64,000 nucleotides of DNA, taken from Palsa-883 sp963826975. GTDB taxonomy: Bacteria; Pseudomonadota; Alphaproteobacteria; Acetobacterales; Acetobacteraceae. Shown in pieces: positions 53,219 through 60,878 of the stretch. The stretch is from assembly GCA_963826975.1 (NCBI GenBank), contig CAWGZJ010000014.1, positions 35,436-99,435 of the forward strand, in the 5' to 3' direction. Under the pieces are notes generated by a model. It saw only the letters and a list, made by a program, of their open reading frames with translations. It had not been told where the DNA came from and made no database searches. How positions within the stretch are numbered: position 1 is the first letter of the stretch; each line of letters starts with the position of its first letter. Made by a program: the position numbers and the translations under genes.

Positions 53219-54040
53219 TATGAGTCCTAAGAGCTGGAGTACCCCGTGCTACCGGAGGCTGGTGCAGATTGATGTAGCAAGCAGTGTGCCAATTATTAGA
53301 TGCTCCAAAACAGAGCATTATTTCAATCGGTTAGGCTCCATGTGTTCAAATCGAGGTTCTGCCTTATTTCAAAAAGTGTAAAGTAAAATACGAATACAGC
53401 GAAAATAATACACCCGTATGTTACATAAAAATTATGTACAACTGTATGACGATGAACCTCGGACCGACGACCAGGCGTGAGGTTGTCATCCACAAACAAA
53501 ACGGACCGTGACAAGGATCAGCTCTCCGTCATTGATAATATCAAGCTGTTCAATAAGACGAACCGGTCAACAAAAGTCGACCTGTTCAGCGGTCAACATA
53601 CCCGTGTATTACAGGCCACCCAGCTCATCGATCGACCGCAGCCTGCTATCGGTCGTGCGGTAGGTCATCACGCGTTCGTCACTTCCGCGTGTGGGATCGG
53701 GAGGATTGTCGATCAACGGACGGCAGTGGGCAGGCGACTTGTGCCGGTGCTGCTGACCCACCCGGTTGGAGATCCGGGTCGATGCAGCGTCGCAGCAGCA
53801 CAATCGTCGCAGCAGCACAACATGTGCCCGTTGCGGCCAACAGATGCGGTTTCACACCGCTGGATATTGGCTCAGGCCATTAGACCATATGGCTGAGCTG
53901 AATGTCCTACGCTGCACGGCTGAATAGCCAGCGAACGGTGCGCGACGCAAACTCACTGCACCACGGAAATCAAGTAGCGCCGGCGCCGTGGTTTCAATCG
54001 TGCGCGACGCACTCAACGCTGCAACAGAAGGACCAAAACC
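53219..54040. other. AT-rich intergenic region between PEP-CTERM and flp genes
   Basis: About 820 bases. 53270-53480 is strikingly AT-rich for this chromosome (for example GTAAAGTAAAATACGAATAC) and likely holds the promoter and leader of the PEP-CTERM gene. A 17-bp direct repeat CGTCGCAGCAGCACAAY lies at 53788-53821. Frames longer than 100 codons exist but lack family features. Confidence 0.45.
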
Positions 54041-54211
54041 ATGATCGAGTACCTGAAGACCTGGCTGGAGCTGAAGACCGACCGCCGCGCGGTGACCGCC
54101 CTGGAATATGGCGTGATCGCCGGCGTTCTGGCCGTTGTCGTGGTGGCCGCGTTCACCACGCTGGGCACCGGCCTGAACAATGCCTTCACCACGATCTCCG
54201 GCAAGCTCTGA
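54041..54211 (+). CDS. flp: orphan Flp-type pilin, 56 aa
   Basis: ATG 54041 with AGAAGGACC upstream. LKTWLELKTDRRAVTALEYG then VIAGVLAVVVVAAFTTLGTG is a full Flp pilin with Glu-Tyr at +5/+6. The residue before the cleavage site is Ala instead of Gly. It lies 12 kb from the tad operon and on the opposite strand, followed by a strong hairpin, so it is a monocistronic paralogue that could be swapped into the pilus or be expressed under other conditions. Confidence 0.9.
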   Translation: MIEYLKTWLELKTDRRAVTALEYGVIAGVLAVVVVAAFTTLGTGLNNAFTTISGKL

Positions 54212-54255
54212 GCCGTTATCGGGGGCAGCGTCGATCGGTATTGGCGACGCAGCTT

Positions 54256-54297
54256 TGGCACGCCGGCGGGTGGCACTGCCCACCCGCCGGCGTGCCA
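54256..54297 (+). terminator. 18-bp hairpin after the orphan flp
   Basis: TGGCACGCCGGCGGGTGG and its complement enclose a 6-base loop. There is no T-run, as is common in GC-rich genomes. It starts 44 bases after the flp stop. Confidence 0.65.
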
Positions 54298-54451
54298 CCC
54301 GCCGTGCCTCATTGACGGACACCCGGAAGCTGCACGCGCAGTATGGTGGCGGAAGGTTGCAGGACGGTTTCGGTGCCGGCCTGGCCGACGGCGCAGCCTT
54401 GGCCGCATACCACCGCAGCGCCTGCACCACGCGCGAGGTGGGGCGGCACCT

Positions 54452-54721
54452 TCAACGGTCGTTGGTTTCGGGGTGACGCAGACCCCATAAGCGCTCATGC
54501 GCGGCAACCAGAGGATCCGCCTGGGCCCGCCTTTCTGGTCGCCCCCCAGGCGGCGGCCGCCGCAACATGAATTCCACGACCGTCAGCAGCCGTTGCGCTA
54601 CCTCCAGATCTCCCTGGTCGCAAGCCGCGTGAAACGCGACCATGACGTGGTCCGATACCCGGCGACGTCGCTTTGGCCCGCGCCGCGGCGAGGCGTCCGG
54701 GTCGGGGATGGTATCGTTCAT
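54452..54721 (-). CDS. conserved small protein, 89 aa
   Basis: ATG 54721 gives NDTIPDPDASPRRGPKRRRR then HVMVAFHAACDQGDLEVAQR and LLTVVEFMLRRPP. Small proteins with the FHxACDQGDLEVAxxLL helix pair occur across Rhodospirillales, often beside housekeeping genes. Function unknown. Longer upstream frames run into the tRNA gene and are not credible. The N-terminus is basic, the C-terminus amphipathic. Confidence 0.65.
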   Translation of the reverse strand: MNDTIPDPDASPRRGPKRRRRVSDHVMVAFHAACDQGDLEVAQRLLTVVEFMLRRPPPGGRPERRAQADPLVAAHERLWGLRHPETNDR

Positions 54722-54909
54722 GTCGATCACCACTTTCCGCGCACCGCACTCTATTCCTCGATTGCCCGATTCCACGTTGATTGCCCAATTCCACGTTGCC
54801 CGCAACGTCTGGCCAGCGCAAAACGCCTCCCGTGCCCTGCTGCACGCCGGATCGGGAAGTAGGCCAGCGTCGTGGCGAAGTTCGCGGCGGGGCAGCCGGT
54901 TGATTGTAT

Positions 54910-54986
54910 TGGTCGGAGCGGCGGGATTCGAACCCACGACCCCCAGTCCCCCAGACTGATGCGCTACCAGGCTGCGCTACGCTCCG
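54910..54986 (-). tRNA. tRNA-Pro (anticodon GGG)
   Basis: 77-nt cloverleaf on the minus strand: acceptor CGGAGCG pairs with CGCTCCG, followed by A and an encoded CCA. The D arm contains AGCGCAGCCTGGTAGCGC, and the anticodon stem TCAGT/ACTGG encloses loop CTGGGGG (anticodon GGG). The T arm is GTGGGTTCGAATCCCGC. All expected conserved bases are present. Confidence 0.97.
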
Positions 54987-55038
54987 ACCGCGGGGAGGGC
55001 GGGTCTAGCAGCACCGACCCTCGGCGTGCAATCCTTGG

Positions 55039-55084
55039 CCGACCCGGGCTCAGCCGACCCGGGGGTTGGTAGACCGGGGCTCAG
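55039..55084. repeat. ~3 x 15-bp array at the 3' end of the MerR-type gene
   Basis: CCGACCCGGGCTCAG, CCGACCCGGGGGTTG(G) and TAGACCGGGGCTCAG. The last unit overlaps the stop codon of the regulator at 55081-55083. Confidence 0.75.
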
Positions 55085-55665
55085 CCAATCAGGGCGCGCA
55101 GCGTCTCCAGTTCCCGCAACGTCTCGGTCAACAAGGTTCGCAGCCGCTCCAGCTCCGGATCCACCTTCGGCCGCACAGTCACCCGTGCAGCCTGCGGACT
55201 GGTCGGTCCGGGCGGCAACAGCCCGGGCATCGGCAGTTCCGGCTCCAGCGGGGGCGCATCGGCGCGCTCTGCCGCCGCAGCCGCCTGCTCATCCGCCGAG
55301 GGCGGTGGAATGTCGTCCGAGAGCCGTCCGCCGCCGTCTCGCAGCAGCCGCTGCACACCCTTGATGGTATAGCCCTGGATATACAACAGATCGGAAATCC
55401 GCCGCAGCAGCGCGATATCGTCTGGCCGGTAGTAGCGCCGGCCGCCGCCGCGCTTCAGCGGCTTTACCTGAGGGAACTTGGTTTCCCAGAAGCGCAGCAC
55501 ATGCTGCGGGATATGAAGGTCGTCCGCCACCTCGCTGATAGTGCGAAACGCGTTCGGTGCCTTCTTTGGGCGCACTCGAGCCGCGATCGTTCCCGAAGCC
55601 GCCGCGCTGTCCCCGGCATCGCTACCTGGGCTGTCTCCCGGCCCGTCACCGGTCACGCTGCTCAT
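55081..55665 (-). CDS. MerR-like transcriptional regulator next to ihfA, 194 aa
   Basis: A MerR HTH starts at about residue 38: FRTISEVADDLHIPQHVLRF then WETKFPQVKPLKRGGGRRYY and RPDDIALLRRISDLLYIQGY. The C-terminal part is Pro/Ala-rich with a short coiled segment (LERLRTLLTETLRELETLRA). This regulator is conserved downstream of ihfA in alphaproteobacteria; its target is not generally known. Coupled to ihfA by ATGA. Confidence 0.9.
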   Translation of the reverse strand: MSSVTGDGPGDSPGSDAGDSAAASGTIAARVRPKKAPNAFRTISEVADDLHIPQHVLRFWETKFPQVKPLKRGGGRRYYRPDDIALLRRISDLLYIQGYTIKGVQRLLRDGGGRLSDDIPPPSADEQAAAAAERADAPPLEPELPMPGLLPPGPTSPQAARVTVRPKVDPELERLRTLLTETLRELETLRALIG

Positions 55666-55988
55666 TCGCCGTCGGCCTCTTCATCATCGTCCATGACGGC
55701 GGTTCCCCCGTTGACCCGGGCCTTCAGCACATGGCTGGGGCGGAACACCAACACCCGGCGCGGCAGGATTGGCACCTCTTTGCCGGTCTTCGGATTACGG
55801 CCAATCCGGCGCCCCTTCTGGCGCACCGAAAATGTTCCAAACCCACTGATCTTGACGGATTCTCCAGCCTCGAGCGTCGCGGCGACCCGGGCCAGCACGT
55901 TCTCCAGCAGATCGGCGGATTCGTTGCGGGACAGCCCGACCTGAGCGTAGATCGTCTCTGCCAGTTGCGCCCGCGTCACAGTGTTCAT
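55662..55988 (-). CDS. ihfA: integration host factor subunit alpha, 108 aa
   Basis: HU/IHF family: TRAQLAETIYAQVGLSRNES then VKISGFGTFSVRQKGRRIGR and NPKTGKEVPILPRRVLVFRP, with the intercalating Pro in the GRNPKTG arm. The acidic C-terminal tail (DDDEEADGE) is typical. Bends DNA for recombination and transcription. A 96-bp gap, probably with a promoter, separates it from fabH. Confidence 0.96.
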   Translation of the reverse strand: MNTVTRAQLAETIYAQVGLSRNESADLLENVLARVAATLEAGESVKISGFGTFSVRQKGRRIGRNPKTGKEVPILPRRVLVFRPSHVLKARVNGGTAVMDDDEEADGE

Positions 55989-56084
55989 TGCCGAACGCTA
56001 AGCAGTCAAGCCCCACGCGTCAAGCACGCAATGCCGTGAAAATCAATCAGGATCAGAGTGTTGCAGCCGAAAGGGTGAGGCGCT

Positions 56085-57056
56085 TCACATCCGTACCAGC
56101 GCCGATCCCCAGGTCAGCCCGCCGCCGAGCGCTTCCAACAATACCAGGTCTCCGCGGCGGATCCGACCGTCATGCCACGCCTCGGCGAGTGCCAGCGGCA
56201 CCGACGCCGCCGAGGTGTTGGCATGCCGGTCGACCGTTACGACGACGCGTTCCGCTGGTAGCCCAAGCTTGCGGCCCATTGCATCGATGATGCGCAGATT
56301 GGCCTGGTGCGGCACCAACCAATCGATATCGTTCCGTGTCAGCGCGTTGGCGGCCAGCGCCTCGTCCACCGTTTCCGCCAACCGCGTCACAGCGTGGCGA
56401 AAAACCTCACGCCCATTCATCATCAGGTGCCCGGGCTGGTCGCGGCGACCAACCGCGCCATCGACATACAGGATGTCACCCAGCGTCCCCTGGGCGTGCA
56501 GGTGGGTGGACAGCACGCCGCGATCGCTGCCACTGCCCTCGGCGGCGCGTAAGAACACAGCGCCCGCGCCATCGCCGAACAGCACGCAGGTGCCGCGGTC
56601 CTGCCAGTTCAGGATGCGCGAGTAGACCTCGCTGCCGATCACCAGTACGCCGCGTACCTGGCCGGCGCGGATCAGCCCGTCGGCCACCGACAGCGCGTAG
56701 ATGAACCCGGCGCAGGCCGCCGCCAGATCGAAGCCAAAACCCCCCGGGACGCCGAGCGCCGCCTGCACGCGTAGCGCAGTGGCCGGGAAGGCCTGGTCCG
56801 GCGTCGAGGTGGCCAGGATGATCGCATCCACCGCGGCGGGCGCGGCATCGGCATCGGCAAGCGCGGCGCGTGCTGCCTCGGTGCCCATGAACGCCGCGGT
56901 CTCTCGTGGGCCGGCGATGTGGCGCTGACGGATCCCGGTCCGCTCGGTGATCCAGCTATCCGAGGTTTCCAGCGTGCGTGCCAGTTCGTCGTTGGTGACC
57001 ACGCGCTCGGGCAGGTAACCGCCGACACCGGCGAGAATCGACCGAATTTGCATCAT
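56085..57056 (-). CDS. fabH: 3-oxoacyl-ACP synthase III, 323 aa
   Basis: Initiates fatty-acid synthesis by condensing acetyl-CoA with malonyl-ACP. The catalytic Cys is in FDLAAACAGFIYALSVADGL (about 114), His in DWLVPHQANLRIIDAMGRKL and Asn in RHANTSAASVPLALAEA. Full length. It follows plsX by 9 bases in the standard rpmF-plsX-fabH order. Confidence 0.97.
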   Translation of the reverse strand: MMQIRSILAGVGGYLPERVVTNDELARTLETSDSWITERTGIRQRHIAGPRETAAFMGTEAARAALADADAAPAAVDAIILATSTPDQAFPATALRVQAALGVPGGFGFDLAAACAGFIYALSVADGLIRAGQVRGVLVIGSEVYSRILNWQDRGTCVLFGDGAGAVFLRAAEGSGSDRGVLSTHLHAQGTLGDILYVDGAVGRRDQPGHLMMNGREVFRHAVTRLAETVDEALAANALTRNDIDWLVPHQANLRIIDAMGRKLGLPAERVVVTVDRHANTSAASVPLALAEAWHDGRIRRGDLVLLEALGGGLTWGSALVRM

Positions 57057-57065
57057 CTGGCGGAT

Positions 57066-58154
57066 TTAATCCGGCTGTTGCGCACTGGCCAGCGGCGCCG
57101 TCTCGCGCTCGGCCGTACCGTTGCGCCCGGCGGTCGGGACCAGTGCCACGACACCGGCGAGCCCGCCGCGGATCTGATCGTTGAAGTGGTGCACCACCAT
57201 GTCGACCGCCACGTCGATCGCGTGCGCGAAGCCCTGCGCATCAGTCCCGCCGTGCGACTTTACCACCACGCCATTCAGCCCGAGCATGACGGCGCCATTG
57301 TAGCGCCGCGGGTCAAGCCATTCGCGCAGCCGGTCCAGTCCCGGCCGCGCCAGCAGATAGGCCAGCTTGGCGGATATCGATGATTGGAACACCTGACGCA
57401 GCAGTTCGCCGATCAGCTTCAGGGCACCCTCACCAGTCTTCAGCGCGACATTGCCGGTGAACCCGTCGGTCACAACCACGTCAGTGGTGCCGGCGGCGAT
57501 GTCGTGGCCCTCGACGAAGCCGTAGAACTGCTTGCCGATCGAACTCTGGCGCAGGATCTCGGCCGCGTCACGCACCCGGTCGTCGCCCTTCAGCTCCTCC
57601 GACCCGACATTCAGCAGCCCGATCGAGGGCGCGGTCAGCCCCAGGACGGTGCGTGCGAACACGTCACCCATCACGGCGAATTCGACCAGATTGCGCGTGT
57701 CGCACCTGACGTTCGCGCCGAGGTCCAGCATCACCACGTCGCCGCGCGCCGAGGGGCCGATCGCCGCCATCGCCGGGCGGTCAATCCCCGGCAGGGTTTT
57801 GATCACGATCGTCGCCAGGGCGAGCAACGCCCCGGTGTTGCCGGCGGACACCACCCCTGACGCCTCGCCAGCCGCCACCGCATCGATTGCCACCCGCATG
57901 GACGCTTGCCGCTGGCGCAACGCTGTCGTCGGCTTCGCTTCATTGCTGATCACATCGGGGGCGTGACGCAACGTACAGACTGCTGCTGCCCGTCGATGCA
58001 CCGCCAACAGCGGCGCAATCCTGGCCTCGTCACCCACCAGCAGGAAACGCGCGCCCGGGTGACGCTCCGCGGCAATCTCGAGTCCCGCAACCACCATCGC
58101 CGGTGCGTGGTCGCCGCCCATGGCGTCCACCGCGAGCGTATAAGGTCCGGTCAA
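57066..58154 (-). CDS. plsX: phosphate acyltransferase PlsX, 362 aa
   Basis: Makes acyl-phosphate from acyl-ACP for phospholipid synthesis. Starts TLAVDAMGGDHAPAMVVAGL, the family signature, and contains GVVSAGNTGALLALATIVIK, PAMAAIGPSARGDVVMLDLG and KTGEGALKLIGELLRQVF. About 20 residues longer than E. coli PlsX at the C-terminus (Ala/Thr-rich). 31 bases downstream of rpmF. Confidence 0.97.
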   Translation of the reverse strand: MTGPYTLAVDAMGGDHAPAMVVAGLEIAAERHPGARFLLVGDEARIAPLLAVHRRAAAVCTLRHAPDVISNEAKPTTALRQRQASMRVAIDAVAAGEASGVVSAGNTGALLALATIVIKTLPGIDRPAMAAIGPSARGDVVMLDLGANVRCDTRNLVEFAVMGDVFARTVLGLTAPSIGLLNVGSEELKGDDRVRDAAEILRQSSIGKQFYGFVEGHDIAAGTTDVVVTDGFTGNVALKTGEGALKLIGELLRQVFQSSISAKLAYLLARPGLDRLREWLDPRRYNGAVMLGLNGVVVKSHGGTDAQGFAHAIDVAVDMVVHHFNDQIRGGLAGVVALVPTAGRNGTAERETAPLASAQQPD

Positions 58155-58185
58155 ACGAGGCTTGCCCGTGCGCCGCGGCCCGGCG

Positions 58186-58389
58186 TCAGGCGCGAATCGC
58201 GCCCTTCAACGTCTTGCCGGCCGCAACAACCTCGCGGCCGTCGTAGTGGCCGCAATGGCTGCAGACATGATGCGGGCGCTTCAATTCGCCACAGTTCGGG
58301 CACTCGGCGTGCGCCTCCCTCGGAAGCGCCTGGTGGCTGCGTCGCATACCCCGCCTTGACGGCGAGGTCTTTCGCTTGGGTACGGCCAT
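58186..58389 (-). CDS. rpmF: 50S ribosomal protein L32, 67 aa
   Basis: AVPKRKTSPSRRGMRRSHQA followed by a zinc-ribbon with two CxxC pairs (CPNCGELKRPHHVCSHCG) and the usual GxYxGREV segment. Full length. First gene after the REP island that separates it from yceD. Confidence 0.97.
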   Translation of the reverse strand: MAVPKRKTSPSRRGMRRSHQALPREAHAECPNCGELKRPHHVCSHCGHYDGREVVAAGKTLKGAIRA

Positions 58390-58489
58390 TATGCTGCGCC
58401 CCTCCGGTGGGCGTCACAGTGTCGCAATCGCGTGAGCCGCGCCGTCTAGCAGAGGGACCAGTCACCCGCAAGCAAGCCACGCTATGCAA

Positions 58490-58830
58490 TCGCCCGAACC
58501 GAGAGAAGGGCGGGGCTTTGCCCCGGACCCCACCAAGGGGCGCTGCCCCTTGGATCCCCGCCAAGGGCGGAGCCCTTGGAACCCGCCCGTTGTTTGGGGC
58601 ACGGGTGGGGGGACTGGGCCGAGCCGGGCAGCCGCCCTCACGCGGGCCGATCGGCCCGCGTGAGGGCGGCTGCCCGGCTCGGCCCAGTCCCCCCACCCGT
58701 GCCCCAAACAAAATGGATGGATCCCAAAGGCTCCGCCTTTGGTGGGGGGTCCAGGGGGGCAAAGCCCCCTGGCGGGTTTCAGGGCGGAGCCCTGACCTTC
58801 CTTCGTTCGAGCGATTGCGTGGCGCGGCTT
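58490..58830. repeat. REP island between yceD and rpmF
   Basis: GGGGCTTTGCCCCGGACCCC, CCAAGGGGCGCTGCCCCTTG and CCAAGGGCGGAGCCCTTGG on the left, and CAAAGGCTCCGCCTTTGG, GGGGGCAAAGCCCCC and CAGGGCGGAGCCCTG on the right, are short palindromes of the same family as 24610-24735. The two sides roughly mirror one another about the central perfect palindrome. No gene. Confidence 0.85.
58590..58711. repeat. perfect 122-bp palindrome without spacer
   Basis: Bases 58590-58650 are the exact reverse complement of 58651-58711; every ten-base block was compared. The centre is GGGCCGA|TCGGCCC. The next pair outward (58589 G, 58712 A) breaks the symmetry. Arms contain CACGGGTGGGGGGACTGGGC and CCGCCCTCACGCGGGCC. 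Confidence 0.97.
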
Positions 58831-58869
58831 GTTTGCGGGTGATCGGCCACGTGATTGACGGATGCTGCG

Positions 58870-59376
58870 TCATATGGGGAGTCGCTTTTGGCGCAAGGCG
58901 GTGAAGGGCGATGCTGGCTCGTCCTCCACGGCTTCTGGCAGTGCAGCGTCCGGCTTGCGCGGCCAGGGGTCCAGCGCCAGCGCAAGTTGCTCGACGGCGG
59001 CCTCGCCCAGATCGATTACGCCGTCACTATAAGGAATCTCGTCCTCGCTCTCGGGATCGATATCGTCGCTCTCGCGGCCAGCCGGGACGAAGCGGATGAT
59101 GAAGTGTTCGCTGACCAGTGTCGTGAACTCGTCCAGCGAGACCACGCAGGTCTGTGTCACCACAGCGTCGAGCCAACCTTCCGCGGCAATCGTGCCGTCA
59201 GGTGTTGGGCGCAGCCGGAAGCGGCAGGTTAGCGTGTTGACGGCTGGCAATTGCAACCTTGTGGCCAGCTTGGCCAGTTCGGCGGCATCTGCTTCGACCG
59301 TAAGGTCGCGCCCCGGCGGATGCCCCGCGGCTGCGATCCGCTCAACCGCCATCCGCCGGCTGAATTCGACGCTCAT
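58870..59376 (-). CDS. yceD: YceD/DUF177 family protein, 168 aa
   Basis: Normally encoded next to rpmF and needed for 23S rRNA accumulation in studied bacteria. LTCRFRLRPTPDGTIAAEGW, TQTCVVSLDEFTTLVSEHFI and PYSDGVIDLGEAAVEQLALA, LDPWPRKP are the family pattern, with the conserved C-terminal FxxLxxLK-like end (SPFTALRQKRLPI). Its start overlaps the chaperone gene stop (ATGA). Here it is cut off from rpmF by the REP island. Confidence 0.93.
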   Translation of the reverse strand: MSVEFSRRMAVERIAAAGHPPGRDLTVEADAAELAKLATRLQLPAVNTLTCRFRLRPTPDGTIAAEGWLDAVVTQTCVVSLDEFTTLVSEHFIIRFVPAGRESDDIDPESEDEIPYSDGVIDLGEAAVEQLALALDPWPRKPDAALPEAVEDEPASPFTALRQKRLPI

Positions 59377-59936
59377 TGAGCCGCCTCGGCTTGCGGCAGG
59401 AAGCTCACCCGGCCGGCGAACAACCCCGCTGCGTCTTGCAGGGCGAGATGTGCATATTGCGCCCGGGTCAGCCGAGCCAACGCCTCTGCGCTGCCGGCCG
59501 GCGGCGCAGTCCCGCGCCAGACATTGCGCGCCAGCGCGGCAGGCAGAGCCGCGGCATCGGCACTGTTCATACCTTCCTCATAGGCACGCGCGCGGCCGTG
59601 AAACGCCTCCCACATCGCCCGCACCCGGCGTCCGACCGAGAGGTCGCCGACACCCATCTCACGCAGTGCCTTGTCCATATCGCTGAACATCGCGTCGAAC
59701 ACCGCTTGGGCCACCGCCGGACCTGGATCCGGCAGGAAGCGCAACCGATGGATCAGCAAAAACGCATGCAGTCCGATCAGGTCGAATCGTCCGTCCAGCG
59801 TGTCGGGCACACCATGCACGGTATAGCAATACGGCTCGCGCGCAGCCGCCACGGCGGCGCTATACAGCAGGAAGCCCGTCCGCTCGTGTCCGGCGCGGCG
59901 CCCGCGGTGCGGCAACAGTGATGCGAGAGACGCCAT
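59373..59936 (-). CDS. ubiquinol-cytochrome c chaperone (Cbp3/UQCC) family protein, 187 aa
   Basis: GFLLYSAAVAAAREPYCYTV then DRFDLIGLHAFLLIHRLRFL-like (GRFDLIGLHAFLLIHRLR) and FDAMFSDMDKALREMGVGDL, SVGRRVRAMWEAFHGRARAY are the signature of the alphaproteobacterial Cbp3-like proteins encoded before yceD. They assist cytochrome bc1 assembly. ATG 59936 is preferred; upstream frame to 60047 runs through a tandem repeat and is not conserved-looking. Confidence 0.9.
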   Translation of the reverse strand: MASLASLLPHRGRRAGHERTGFLLYSAAVAAAREPYCYTVHGVPDTLDGRFDLIGLHAFLLIHRLRFLPDPGPAVAQAVFDAMFSDMDKALREMGVGDLSVGRRVRAMWEAFHGRARAYEEGMNSADAAALPAALARNVWRGTAPPAGSAEALARLTRAQYAHLALQDAAGLFAGRVSFLPQAEAAQ

Positions 59937-59967
59937 TCCTCTGCCTTGTCCCCCAAGCTTTTCCGCT

Positions 59968-60015
59968 AGGCTTGTCCCCTGGGGGGCTTGTCCCCTGGGA
60001 GGCTTGTTGCCTTGG
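59968..60015. repeat. 3 x 16-bp array upstream of the Cbp3-like gene
   Basis: GGCTTGTCCCCTGGGG, GGCTTGTCCCCTGGGA and GGCTTGTTGCCTTGGC. It sits about 30 bases before the start codon, in the 5' untranslated region. The period is 16, not a multiple of three. Confidence 0.8.
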
Positions 60016-60130
60016 CATCCTGCCGATTGACAGACGCGAACCAGCATGACACGCCCTTCTCATAGCGCGTCGGTCATCACGGTCAATCGACGCCGACCCG
60101 CGACAACTGGATGAGGACGTGCGCGTGCCG

Positions 60131-60664
60131 ATGACGGCTACCAGTTCAGCCCGAGTTGCCCGGCAGGTGCTAATGGTGCTGGGCGCCCTGGCACTGGTCG
60201 GCGGCTGCACCAGTATCGCGCCGTTCCGCGCCCCGGAGACGCTGCACGGCAACCGCGTGGATGACTACCGGCTGAAGGAGCTCGTGCCCGGAACCTCGAC
60301 GCAGGCCGATGTCACGGCGCTGATCGGCTCGCCGACCGCGAAGGCGACATTCGAACCCAACACGTGGCTCTATATCTCCGAGTTCACCAAGATCCGTATT
60401 GCGCGTACGCCTGGGGTGGAGAGCCAAGCAGTGATCGCGCTCAGCTTTGATGACCGCGGCGTGCTGCGCGACATCAAGCATCTCGATCAGGCGGATGAAA
60501 TGCCAGTGACCGTGGTCGCGCGGGCGACGCCGTCGCCTGGGACCTCGGCATCGTTCCTGCAGCAGTTGTTTGGCAATGTCGGCCGATTCAATCCCCTCGG
60601 AGGAGCAGGCGTGCAAGGCAGCGGCGGCGGGACATCAGGCGTGGTCGGCGGCGCACCACCCTAG
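60131..60664 (+). CDS. bamE: BamE/SmpA (OmlA) outer-membrane assembly lipoprotein, 177 aa
   Basis: Lipoprotein signal with lipobox (VLMVLGALALVGGCTSIAPF), then the SmpA fold: ELVPGTSTQADVTALIGSPT, ATFEPNTWLYISEFTK and VIALSFDDRGVLRDIKHLDQ. Part of the BAM complex that folds outer-membrane proteins. The ATG at 60131 or a GTG at 60119 may be the start. The C-terminus is Gly-rich. It is divergent from the Cbp3-like gene, as in relatives. Confidence 0.92.
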   Translation: MTATSSARVARQVLMVLGALALVGGCTSIAPFRAPETLHGNRVDDYRLKELVPGTSTQADVTALIGSPTAKATFEPNTWLYISEFTKIRIARTPGVESQAVIALSFDDRGVLRDIKHLDQADEMPVTVVARATPSPGTSASFLQQLFGNVGRFNPLGGAGVQGSGGGTSGVVGGAPP

Positions 60665-60787
60665 CGTCGCGACCATCGCGCGGGCGCGGGCTGTGTTGTG
60701 GCCGGCCTCGGCGATCGCTTTGTCAACTGGGCGGCCGGTATCTGAAGCGGTGATCGGGACGATGTGGGCGCGCGCCCACCATTTGCG
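60635..60787 (-). other. coding-like fragment antisense between bamE and guaA
   Basis: Minus-strand frame reads RKWWARAHIVPITASDTGRP then VDKAIAEAGHNTARARAMVA and TLG. It looks like a real conserved peptide, but there is a TGA at 60788 and no start codon after it. Upstream the same frame reads LLASANREYDGPA. It may be a remnant or a gene with one nonsense change. Family not recognised. Confidence 0.3.
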
Positions 60788-60878
60788 TCACGCGGGGCCG
60801 TCGTATTCGCGGTTGGCGCTTGCCAGCAGGGGGCCGCCCGTGGTCCAAGCCCGTGGATCACGCGCGGCCCGGTGACCC

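Noticed and set aside
53477..53896. 139-codon frame before the orphan flp
   Set aside because: It contains a 17-bp direct repeat, no domain, and codon use unlike neighbouring genes.
58462..58842. Similar open frames on both strands of the REP island
   Set aside because: They are the same palindrome translated from each strand, not genes.
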